A DNA stretch of 12,704 bases from Bacillus_BA songklensis (GTDB lineage Bacteria; Bacillota; Bacilli; Bacillales; Bacillaceae_H), in contig NZ_JBHRZT010000004.1 of NCBI RefSeq assembly GCF_042649685.1, forward strand, positions 1 to 12,704, in the 5' to 3' direction. The notes beneath the pieces are model-generated. The model searched no databases. It saw only the letters and a list, made by a program, of their open reading frames with translations, and was not told where the DNA came from. Positions 5,656-10,869 of the stretch are shown here, in pieces. Position 1 is the first letter of the stretch, and every line of letters begins with the position of its first letter. The translations under genes and the position numbers were made by a program.

Positions 5656-5683
5656 TTCATTAAATAAAATAATATGATATAAT
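5656..5683 (+). promoter_or_regulatory. Promoter of mntA-hepT
   Basis: TGA-TATAAT at 5675-5683 is a perfect extended -10 box, 45 bp before the mntA start codon. A weak -35 (TTCATT, 5656-5661) lies 16 bp upstream. It is inside the module delimited by the two dif-like sites, so the module carries its own promoter. Confidence 0.6.
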
Positions 5684-5727
5684 TTAAGTGCATCAAATCT
5701 TAATTATACCTCATTGGAGTGATAATA

Positions 5728-6135
5728 ATGGCCCTTGAAAATGCTGAAAAGTTAATAACAGATTTTCTCATTAATAAAGTAACTCCATATGTCATTTATT
5801 TATTTGGTTCACAGGCTACCAAGCACATACATAACGAAAGTGATTTTGATATTGCATATCTAAGTAAACAAAAATTAAATCATTATGAACGATTCATGCT
5901 AGCGCAAGAACTCGCTGCAAAACTGAATCGAGACGTAGATTTAATCGACCTTGAACAAGCTTCAACCGTTTTCCAAGCTCAGGTTATAAATAGAGGAAAA
6001 ATCCTACTTTGCTCCAATGAAAATGAAAGAGCTCTATTTGAAATGCGAACGTTGAAAAACTATGCCAGGTTAAATGAAGAGCGGCAAGATGTCTTAAAAA
6101 ATATCACAGAAAGAGGTCGAGTATATGAAGAATGA
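5728..6135 (+). CDS. mntA: MntA antitoxin, minimal nucleotidyltransferase
   Basis: A 135-residue minimal nucleotidyltransferase. It carries the GS-x10-DxD active site: G27-S28 in YLFGSQA and D39-x-D41 in ESDFDIAYL, with a third acidic residue near D71 (RDVDLIDL). In characterised MntA-HepT systems this enzyme neutralises the HEPN toxin by transferring AMP from ATP onto its active-site tyrosine (type VII). The C-terminal third (ERALFEMRTLKNYARLNEERQDVLKN) is helical and extends beyond the core, as is usual. ATG 5728 was chosen because GGAG ends eight bases upstream; an in-frame GTG at 5719 overlaps that site. It overlaps hepT by 11 bases, so translation is coupled. Both genes lie between the inverted dif-like sites. 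Confidence 0.9.
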   Translation: MALENAEKLITDFLINKVTPYVIYLFGSQATKHIHNESDFDIAYLSKQKLNHYERFMLAQELAAKLNRDVDLIDLEQASTVFQAQVINRGKILLCSNENERALFEMRTLKNYARLNEERQDVLKNITERGRVYEE

Positions 6136-6535
6136 CATCATTTTAAACAAAGTTAGCACGATTGAGCGTTGTATAAAGAGAATTAACGAAGAATATGATA
6201 ACAACCCCTTAAATCTGGAGAATTACACAAAACAAGATTCCATTATTCTCAATATCCAACGTGCATGTGAAGCAAGTATTGATATTGCTATGCATGTAGT
6301 TGCTGAAAAGAAATTGGGTATTCCCCAAACAAGCCGTGACGCTTTTGAGTTTCTTGCAAAAAACAACATAATTACAGATGCCCTCTCCTTCCGAATGAAA
6401 GCTATGGTAGGGTTTCGTAATATTGCTGTACATGATTACCAAGAAATTAATCTAGACATTGTTAAAGTAATCATTGAGAAGCATTTAGACGACTATAAGG
6501 AATTCACTAAACAAATACTCTCATATGGTGATTAA
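6125..6535 (+). CDS. hepT: HepT toxin, HEPN-domain RNase
   Basis: A 136-residue all-helical HEPN protein (DUF86/HepT family). The catalytic R-x4-H-x-Y motif is intact: R98, H103 and Y105 in GFRNIAVHDY. HepT proteins are RNases, or tRNA-directed toxins, that halt growth. In the type VII mechanism the cognate MntA adenylylates the motif tyrosine (here Y105) to silence it. Upstream, ILNIQRACEASIDIAMHVV is the conserved helix pair of the dimer. The start ATG at 6125 overlaps the mntA stop. No independent promoter is visible. The motif being complete implies an active toxin that must be kept in check, consistent with plasmid maintenance or phage defence. Confidence 0.9.
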   Translation: MKNDIILNKVSTIERCIKRINEEYDNNPLNLENYTKQDSIILNIQRACEASIDIAMHVVAEKKLGIPQTSRDAFEFLAKNNIITDALSFRMKAMVGFRNIAVHDYQEINLDIVKVIIEKHLDDYKEFTKQILSYGD

Positions 6536-6546
6536 CAATAATTTTA

Positions 6547-6557
6547 TTATGTAAACT
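6547..6557 (+). other. XerD-arm-like half site next to site B
   Basis: TTATGTAAACT is, from memory, identical to the XerD arm of Bacillus subtilis dif. It abuts site B directly, but the 17 bp before it (6530-6546) do not resemble a XerC arm, so only a half site is seen. It may be a relic of an earlier Xer exchange, or chance in AT-rich DNA. Confidence 0.35.
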
Positions 6558-6585
6558 TGTTCGTATAAATTGGATTATACGCATA
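6558..6585 (-). other. dif-like (pdif) Xer site B, inverted relative to site A
   Basis: Read on the minus strand: arm TATGCGTATAA (6585-6575), centre TCCAAT, arm TTATACGAACA (6568-6558). Both arms are identical to site A and the centre differs at three of six bases; identity extends to 6588. It begins 22 bp after the hepT stop. Confidence 0.72.
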
Positions 6586-6666
6586 ATTCAACAAAATATG
6601 CAGCTTCATTTTAAAAAGATTTTTTGCACTGTCAAAATAGCTATGATGAAAGAAAAGGTGAGGTCT

Positions 6667-7260
6667 TTGAGAAAATCAATTCTATTATCTGTGATTTTCT
6701 CTCAAGGGATGTTCCTTTTGTTCTATCCCCTTTTTTCAAATTTATTTTCCTATTTACATCCCATTGTATTAGTCGTCGTTTGGGCTTGCCTGACGGTACT
6801 TGTTTTTTTCGTAGTGTTTTGGATAAGAAAAGATATCTTTTCTATTCCTTATTCTCTTTTTTTAAGTTTGCTTATTCTTTACACGATCAGTCTCTTGGTT
6901 CTTCTCTTTTTTCGACCGAATGATCAAAGTTATACTGCCTGGAATCTCGAACCGTTTTCAACTATCCTGTACTACCTTTTAGGAAAGGTGACACCTCTTA
7001 TTGCCTTTTACAATCTAGTTGCAAATATCGGTTTGTTTATTCCGTATGGTATTTTTCTCATGATACGAAAAGAAAGTCCTTCTTCACGTGTCATACAACT
7101 TTTTTATGGCCCGCTTTTTTTTATTTCGCTAATCGAATTAACACAGTTTTTAACTCACCGTGGAAGTCTGGATATTGATGATCTAATTCTCAATATGTCT
7201 GGAGTTTGCCTTGGTTATCTCTTGTTTCCTCTATTTAAACGCGTAGTTCATATTATATGA
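6667..7260 (+). CDS. VanZ-like integral membrane protein
   Basis: About 197 residues with five or so hydrophobic helices, ending in the VanZ-like block: NLEPFSTI, NIGLFIPYGIFLM, then FISLIELTQFL, RGSLDIDDLILNMSGVCLGY. The family is named after VanZ, which gives low-level teicoplanin resistance by an unknown route; most members, including Bacillus ones, have no proven role. TTG 6667 was chosen because AAGGTGAGG ends three bases before it and the protein then starts MRKSILL, a normal basic cap before the first helix. An upstream ATG pair (6643/6646) and ATG 6598 are in frame but lack a ribosome binding site. It sits directly beyond dif-like site B, so it could be the next cargo module. Confidence 0.85.
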   Translation: MRKSILLSVIFSQGMFLLFYPLFSNLFSYLHPIVLVVVWACLTVLVFFVVFWIRKDIFSIPYSLFLSLLILYTISLLVLLFFRPNDQSYTAWNLEPFSTILYYLLGKVTPLIAFYNLVANIGLFIPYGIFLMIRKESPSSRVIQLFYGPLFFISLIELTQFLTHRGSLDIDDLILNMSGVCLGYLLFPLFKRVVHII

Positions 7261-7274
7261 GGTTAGCATTTTAT

Positions 7275-7285
7275 TTATAGGAACA
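7275..7285 (+). other. Possible degenerate third Xer half site
   Basis: TTATAGGAACA differs from the TTATACGAACA arm of sites A and B at one base. The 11 bp where the other arm should be (7258-7268) match it at only about five positions. It lies just behind vanZ, where a module boundary would be expected. Confidence 0.25.
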
Positions 7286-7328
7286 TCAACATGGAGATAA
7301 AATCCGTTTCTTCAAGGAAGTGAAAACA

Positions 7329-8420
7329 ATGAATACGAAACAACATGAACAACATAAACAAAGATTAGAACTCCTTTTAAAAGAAATGCCGAGTTATGTA
7401 GTGGACTATACACATGCCAATCGGAACTTATCCCCCACTACCCTTTTAAATTATGTGCATGACTTTAAACTCTTTTTTGAATGGCTCCTTTCTGAAGGAA
7501 TCATACAAGCTGAACAGATTAAGGATATTCCCCTTTCGGCGCTTGAAAACTTAAAAAAGAAGGAAGTGGAGTACTTTGTTGACCATTTAACTGAGCATAA
7601 AGTGAATGTAACAAAAAACATGACCAAAACGCCTGAAAAAGCAAGTGTCAATCGGAGAATATCGGCTCTAAAGTCTCTCTTTAACTTCCTTACAACAGAG
7701 CCTTTTCACGATAATGAAGAGCCCTATTTTCACCGAAATGTAATGGCCGGCATTAAGATACATAAGAATAAAGCTACGCTGAATGCCCGAGCTGCAGCCA
7801 TCTCCGCTAAGATTCTTCACAACGATGATGATGTAGAATTTTTACGGTTTGTCGCCGAAGAGTACATTCATACCCTTCCAGAAGAGTCCAAGAAACGGGC
7901 ATATTTTAAACGTGATAAAGAGCGGGATTTAGCTATTCTGAGCCTCTTTTTAGGAAGTGGGTTACGTGTGAACGAGTTGGCCAATATTCGTTTAAAGGAT
8001 ATTGATTGGCGCGCTCGTACGATCGCTGTCACACGCAAAGGAAACAAACAAGATATAATTCCGGTATCCCAGGAAGCCATAGACGATGTAGTAAGCTATT
8101 TAAAGGTACGTAATGAGCGGTACGGCGGAACGGATAACGAATATGAATACCTCTTCTTGGTGAAATACAACAAGGAGTCTATTGCCCTTTCAGTTCGTTC
8201 TATTCAATCCTTAGTGAAAAAATATACATCTGCCTTTAATAAATCCATGAGTCCACATAAGCTTAGACATACGTTTGCTACTAAGCATTATGAAACGAAT
8301 AAAGATCCAGTAGCTCTCATGAACCAACTGGGGCACACTTCTTCAGATACAACAATCTTATACACAAATCCCCAGCTTAAGAAAGCGAAAGAAGCAATTG
8401 ATCGTATGAGTAATCGTTGA
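7329..8420 (+). CDS. xerS: XerS-type tyrosine recombinase
   Basis: A 363-residue site-specific recombinase. The N-terminal core-binding part (MPSYVVDYTHAN, FFEWLLSEGI, IKDIPLSALENL, EEPYFHRNVM, LNARAAAIS) follows streptococcal XerS, the single recombinase that replaces XerC/XerD there and resolves chromosome dimers at difSL. The catalytic set is complete: R213 (GSGLRVNEL), K237 (VTRKGNK), H310-x-x-R313 (SPHKLRHTF), H336 (LGHTSS) and nucleophile Y345 (ILYTNP). Start ATG 7329 is placed by AAGGAAG eight bases upstream; the in-frame GTG at 7320 overlaps that site. The host presumably has its own XerC/D-type enzymes, so this copy probably resolves plasmid multimers or inverts DNA at its own site, perhaps the repeat at 8479. 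It is followed by a terminator at 8546. Confidence 0.9.
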   Translation: MNTKQHEQHKQRLELLLKEMPSYVVDYTHANRNLSPTTLLNYVHDFKLFFEWLLSEGIIQAEQIKDIPLSALENLKKKEVEYFVDHLTEHKVNVTKNMTKTPEKASVNRRISALKSLFNFLTTEPFHDNEEPYFHRNVMAGIKIHKNKATLNARAAAISAKILHNDDDVEFLRFVAEEYIHTLPEESKKRAYFKRDKERDLAILSLFLGSGLRVNELANIRLKDIDWRARTIAVTRKGNKQDIIPVSQEAIDDVVSYLKVRNERYGGTDNEYEYLFLVKYNKESIALSVRSIQSLVKKYTSAFNKSMSPHKLRHTFATKHYETNKDPVALMNQLGHTSSDTTILYTNPQLKKAKEAIDRMSNR

Positions 8421-8478
8421 TTGCATTAAGTTTTTGACTTTACACAGTTTAGTAAATAAGTCATTATATGATCAATTG

Positions 8479-8501
8479 TGAGAAGACCTTCACCTCAAAG
8501 T
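8479..8501 (-). repeat. Right copy of the 22-bp inverted repeat, next to xerS
   Basis: TGAGAAGACCTTCAC followed by CTCAAAGT is the inverted counterpart of 3750-3771. In streptococci difSL lies close to xerS, so a repeated site 58 bp behind a xerS gene is a natural candidate for its target. Confidence 0.65.
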
Positions 8502-8545
8502 TTTACTTAGGGGAAGCGTCCAGTCACTTCGTTAATAGTAGAAAG

Positions 8546-8573
8546 AGAGAGGATTCTGTCCCCTCTCTTTTTT
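8546..8573 (+). terminator. Terminator downstream of xerS
   Basis: AGAGAGG (8546-8552) pairs with CCTCTCT (8562-8568) across a 9-nt loop, followed by a T-run to 8573. Confidence 0.8.
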
Positions 8574-8581
8574 GTTGTTAG

Positions 8582-8611
8582 TTGCATTCATATAAGAGTC
8601 AACGTTATAAT
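8582..8611 (+). promoter_or_regulatory. Promoter for the predicted antisense RNA
   Basis: TTGCAT (8582-8587) and a perfect TATAAT (8606-8611) are 18 bp apart. No protein gene follows on this strand; the transcript would run against the toxin gene at 8757-8852. Confidence 0.55.
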
Positions 8612-8640
8612 AAATATAGAAAATACGTACAAAATAAGTA

Positions 8641-8668
8641 AGGAGAATCAGCTGGAACTGATTCTCCT
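8641..8668. terminator. 11-bp hairpin, probable 3' end of the toxin mRNA
   Basis: Perfect arms AGGAGAATCAG and CTGATTCTCCT. Read on minus it is followed by TACTTATTTT, so it works best as the terminator of the minus-strand toxin transcript. Confidence 0.55.
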
Positions 8669-8716
8669 GTACACAGCTACCTGCAAGAAGTGCAGTGGCC
8701 CTTATTTAGAGAAGAA

Positions 8717-8764
8717 GAAATAACCCTACCCTAAAGTTTGGCGACCGCAGGGTGGGTTATTTCT
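8717..8764. terminator. 16-bp bulged hairpin overlapping the toxin stop codon
   Basis: AGAAATAACCC and ACCCT on the left match AGGGTGGGTTATTTCT on the right with one extra T at 8728. The toxin TAA (8757-8759) lies in the stem. On plus a short U-rich tail follows, consistent with ending the antisense RNA. Confidence 0.6.
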
Positions 8765-8852
8765 TTGTGTATAGAGAAATAACAACCATGATCACTGATA
8801 CGATTAAAGCTGCGAAGCTTATCATTATGTTTAGTGATTCGTATACAGTCAT
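8757..8852 (-). CDS. Type I holin-like toxin (TxpA/BsrG family)
   Basis: A 31-residue hydrophobic peptide: MTVYESLNIMISFAA, then LIVSVIMVVISLYTKK. The MTVYESL start followed by one transmembrane helix and a Lys-Lys end is the hallmark of the Bacillus holin-like toxins (BsrG begins MTVYESLMIMI; TxpA begins MSTYESLMVMI). These insert into the membrane and disturb envelope synthesis unless an antisense RNA blocks their mRNA. The start at 8852 has AGGGTGG six bases upstream. Its stop lies in a stable hairpin and a convergent RNA is predicted at 8618-8768, the known layout of the family. Upstream only a weak promoter (TTACAC-17-TAACAA on minus, about 8908-8937) is seen. On a plasmid such a locus would serve post-segregational killing. 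Confidence 0.85.
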   Translation of the reverse strand: MTVYESLNIMISFAALIVSVIMVVISLYTKK

Positions 8853-8973
8853 CAGCGACCACCCTGTCAAGGTAGCGGTGAGGTTGATTGTTTTAAATTA
8901 ATATTAGTTTTGTTACACACTCCATATGCATCGTGTAAGGAAACATATCGACAGCCTGTACTTCTTCTAAGAT

Positions 8974-9084
8974 CTAATCTTCGTCCTTTACATCCAAATC
9001 TTCTGGTATTGGCTCATTGAGTACTTCTTCCACTAATTTTTTGTATAAATAATAGCTTCCATCTAAAAATTGTCTTGATTCCAC
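8974..9084 (-). CDS. Small acidic protein overlapping the recombinase 3' end
   Basis: GTG at 9084 opens a 36-residue frame that overlaps the end of the recombinase gene by 22 bases. A CAGGAG lies 11 bases upstream inside the recombinase gene. The peptide begins MESRQFLDGSYYLYKKL and ends in an acidic, Pro-containing tail (EPIPEDLDVKDED). Its composition is protein-like rather than random and the overlap suggests translational coupling. I do not recognise it; a small recombinase partner (directionality or copy-control factor) is only a contextual guess. It could also be the frameshifted tail of a longer ancestral recombinase. Confidence 0.45.
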   Translation of the reverse strand: MESRQFLDGSYYLYKKLVEEVLNEPIPEDLDVKDED

Positions 9085-10211
9085 AGCATACCAATCTCCT
9101 GTTCTCTTTGTAAGACCTTTTCCAGATACCGCTCGGTTGTTCTTCGATCTTGGTGGCCTAATTCCTTTTGAATCAGGAAGATGTCAGCTCCCTGTTGACG
9201 GCTGTAAATGGCATAAAAATGCCGAAAAAAGTGTGGGGTAACCTTTTCTTTTCTTTGCTTCAGGAATGGTAAATCGGTCCTTTCAATCGCACGAATAATC
9301 AAATTACTCAAATTCTTATACGTATAGTGGTCCCCTTCTCTGTTGGGGAACAGCGGACCGTTGTCATCTGGATTCATCTCAATACTTACTCGACGCCGTT
9401 CTCTATATTTAATAATACGTTCAAACAAAACAGGGTGTATGTATTTATCAAACGGTTTATCCCGTTTCCCTACCCCTTTTAACCGATAATGGCCCGATAG
9501 CGGGTCAAGGTAAAGGTCTCTCCATTTTGCCTCCGCCACTTCCCGCACACGTAACCCCGTCATGGCCAGCATCGTCAACAAAGCATGATGAATCGGGTGA
9601 TCCTGATAATAGTCCAGTAGTTGCTTGACCTCATGATAATAAAGGTCCCGATTCGGAATATCCTCTCCCGATAGGGAAGTACCGAGGAACTCTTCATGCA
9701 AAGGAAAGTCGATGTGTTTCGAAGTATACAACCATTTAAGAAAGCTCTTCAAAATGGTAAGTTTTCCATCTAAGGTAGCAGCTGTATATGGTTTTCCTCC
9801 CTTACCCAAAGGGGCCGTCTGTAAATACTCCTGATAATGTCGGATATGCCAAGGCCGAAGATTCTTTAACAAAGAATCTTCGGTATAATCCTTTACATCT
9901 TCCTTTAAAAATTGTCTACTCTCTGCTGCATACCGATAAAACTGCAGCAGGTTCCGGAGATATTCAACCTTCGTATTATGTTTCCGATCCCGGTTCTGGC
10001 GTATATGCTTACGCTGATGGACGTAATAATACATCATTTCTACATCGGTGAATCCTTCAAACTTTCGGCGATCCAATCTACTGTTTTGTTCGATTTGTTT
10101 CTCAAGAGCGGGATAGTACTCCCCTTGACTCAATTTATGTATAATCTGAGGCAGCATGTTTGGTTGTTGAAGGTCTGTCAGATGTAGATTTCTTACGGTT
10201 ACCTTATTCAT
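9063..10211 (-). CDS. Plasmid-type tyrosine recombinase/integrase
   Basis: A 382-residue recombinase. The catalytic residues are all present: R221 (MTGLRVREV), K249 (GVGKRDKP), H327-x-x-R330 (TPHFFRHFY), H353 (LGHQDRR) and nucleophile Y362 (TTERYLEKV). An N-terminal arm of about 75 residues precedes the core-binding domain (about 80-170), so it is longer than XerC/XerD (about 300). It is quite unlike the XerS at 7329. ATG 10211 was chosen because AGGAGAGGAGG ends nine bases before it; an upstream TTG at 10259 precedes that site. A promoter lies at 10276-10304. It probably acts in plasmid monomerisation or element integration; no target site could be assigned. The downstream 36-codon ORF overlaps its end. 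Confidence 0.88.
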   Translation of the reverse strand: MNKVTVRNLHLTDLQQPNMLPQIIHKLSQGEYYPALEKQIEQNSRLDRRKFEGFTDVEMMYYYVHQRKHIRQNRDRKHNTKVEYLRNLLQFYRYAAESRQFLKEDVKDYTEDSLLKNLRPWHIRHYQEYLQTAPLGKGGKPYTAATLDGKLTILKSFLKWLYTSKHIDFPLHEEFLGTSLSGEDIPNRDLYYHEVKQLLDYYQDHPIHHALLTMLAMTGLRVREVAEAKWRDLYLDPLSGHYRLKGVGKRDKPFDKYIHPVLFERIIKYRERRRVSIEMNPDDNGPLFPNREGDHYTYKNLSNLIIRAIERTDLPFLKQRKEKVTPHFFRHFYAIYSRQQGADIFLIQKELGHQDRRTTERYLEKVLQREQEIGMLWNQDNF

Positions 10212-10275
10212 TCCATCTTCCTCCTCTCCTTTGGTAAAAGGGTAATCTTTCTCTTTCAATCCTAGTTTCTTCTAT

Positions 10276-10304
10276 TATATATGTCGTGATATGCTGATTC
10301 TCAA
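10276..10304 (-). promoter_or_regulatory. Promoter of the 382-residue recombinase gene
   Basis: On the minus strand TTGAGA (complement of 10299-10304) and TATATA (complement of 10276-10281) are 17 bp apart; a TATAAT lies two bases further. The start codon is about 65 bases downstream. Confidence 0.6.
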
Positions 10305-10501
10305 ATCTTCTTGTGGGGCAGATTTCCTCTTCTATTGAATAACACTTCTTTCCTCTTTCCATATGGTCATGTTAAACGCGCTTCCTGCTCCATTGACTAG
10401 CTTTTTTCAAGGGAAGAAATGATAGTGAGTAACTGCGGATGACTCCTTTTCCTTATTGTTCTTCTACTTAATGTAAAATGAACAAATAGATCAAAAGAAG
10501 A

Positions 10502-10534
10502 TTACTTCCTTTCTTTTTTAATAAAGTTACTTAC
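10502..10534 (+). repeat. TTAC-based repeats, plus orientation
   Basis: TTACTTCCTTTCTTTTTT at 10502 and GTTACTTAC at 10526-10534. The reverse complement of 10577-10597 contains the same words (GTTACTTACTTTCTTAC). Confidence 0.5.
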
Positions 10535-10576
10535 TAAACTAACGATGGTCCTTATTTTTATTTTAATCTTAATGAT

Positions 10577-10597
10577 GTAAGTAAGAAAGTAAGTAAC
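10577..10597 (-). repeat. TTAC-based repeats, minus orientation
   Basis: Reads TAAGTAAG, AAA, GTAAGTAAC on plus. GTAAGTAAC (10589-10597) is an exact inverted copy of 10526-10534, 54 bp apart. The 4-bp periodicity suggests a cooperative protein-binding array. Confidence 0.5.
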
Positions 10598-10714
10598 AAA
10601 AGAAAGTTTATATAATATACCTTTATTAAAATAATTTAGAATAAGGATAATGGATTATTTTATTTTAATTTCTCATCTTTAAATAAAGTGAACAATCGTA
10701 GAAAAATATCCCAT

Positions 10715-10727
10715 TTGTCTACAATTA
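10715..10727 (+). repeat. Direct repeat TTGT..ACAATTA, copy 1
   Basis: TTGTCTACAATTA here and TTGTAAACAATTA at 10763-10775 agree at 11 of 13 bases. Each is a partial TTGT/ACAA dyad. The spacing is 48 bp. Confidence 0.35.
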
Positions 10728-10762
10728 CTTAAAAGATTGAACCTTTTATTTTTATAAATAAG

Positions 10763-10775
10763 TTGTAAACAATTA
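10763..10775 (+). repeat. Direct repeat TTGT..ACAATTA, copy 2
   Basis: Second copy of the element at 10715, about 105 bp before the HTH gene start. Confidence 0.35.
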
Positions 10776-10818
10776 AGTTGCACTTTAATTAATTATGTCA
10801 CTTTTTAATAATTAAAAA

Positions 10819-10840
10819 TGCTATAATGAATATAATTCAT
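10819..10840 (+). promoter_or_regulatory. Promoter and palindromic operator of the two-HTH gene
   Basis: TGC-TATAAT (10819-10827) is a perfect extended -10 box. ATGAAT (10826-10831) and ATTCAT (10835-10840) form a palindrome starting inside it and covering the expected start site. A regulator bound here, perhaps the gene product, would repress transcription. Confidence 0.5.
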
Positions 10841-10869
10841 ATGCAATCAGTAAAGGAGTTTTGTTCATT

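Larger units (their letters stand above)
8618..8768 (+). ncRNA. Predicted antisense RNA antitoxin (RatA/SR4-like)
   Basis: A transcript of about 150 nt is predicted from the promoter at 8582-8611. It would contain an 11-bp hairpin (8641-8651 with 8658-8668, loop CTGGAA), a small CTGCA/TGCAG hairpin (8681-8695) and a 16-bp hairpin with one bulge (8717-8733 with 8749-8764) followed by a U-rich tail. It is complementary to the 3' part of the small toxin mRNA. In TxpA/RatA and BsrG/SR4 of B. subtilis a convergent RNA overlaps the toxin mRNA 3' end, blocks translation and triggers RNase III cleavage. Ends and existence are inferred. Confidence 0.5.
10305..10818. other. AT-rich non-coding control region
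   Basis: About 510 bp without credible coding frames, between divergent genes. The left half is pyrimidine-rich on plus. From 10480 it becomes very AT-rich with TTAC-based repeats (10502-10597) and a repeated TTGT..ACAATTA (10715-10727, 10763-10775). An AT-rich, repeat-bearing region before a DNA-binding protein gene is what an origin, centromere or complex promoter would look like; none is proven. Confidence 0.45.

Noticed and set aside
8757..8930. Plus-strand reading frame starting ATGATCACTGAT near 8789
   Set aside because: It is the antisense of the holin-like toxin; it lacks a ribosome binding site, while the minus-strand frame matches a known peptide family.
9788..10187. Two plus-strand ORFs of 87 and 91 codons
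   Set aside because: Antisense to the intact 382-residue recombinase gene.
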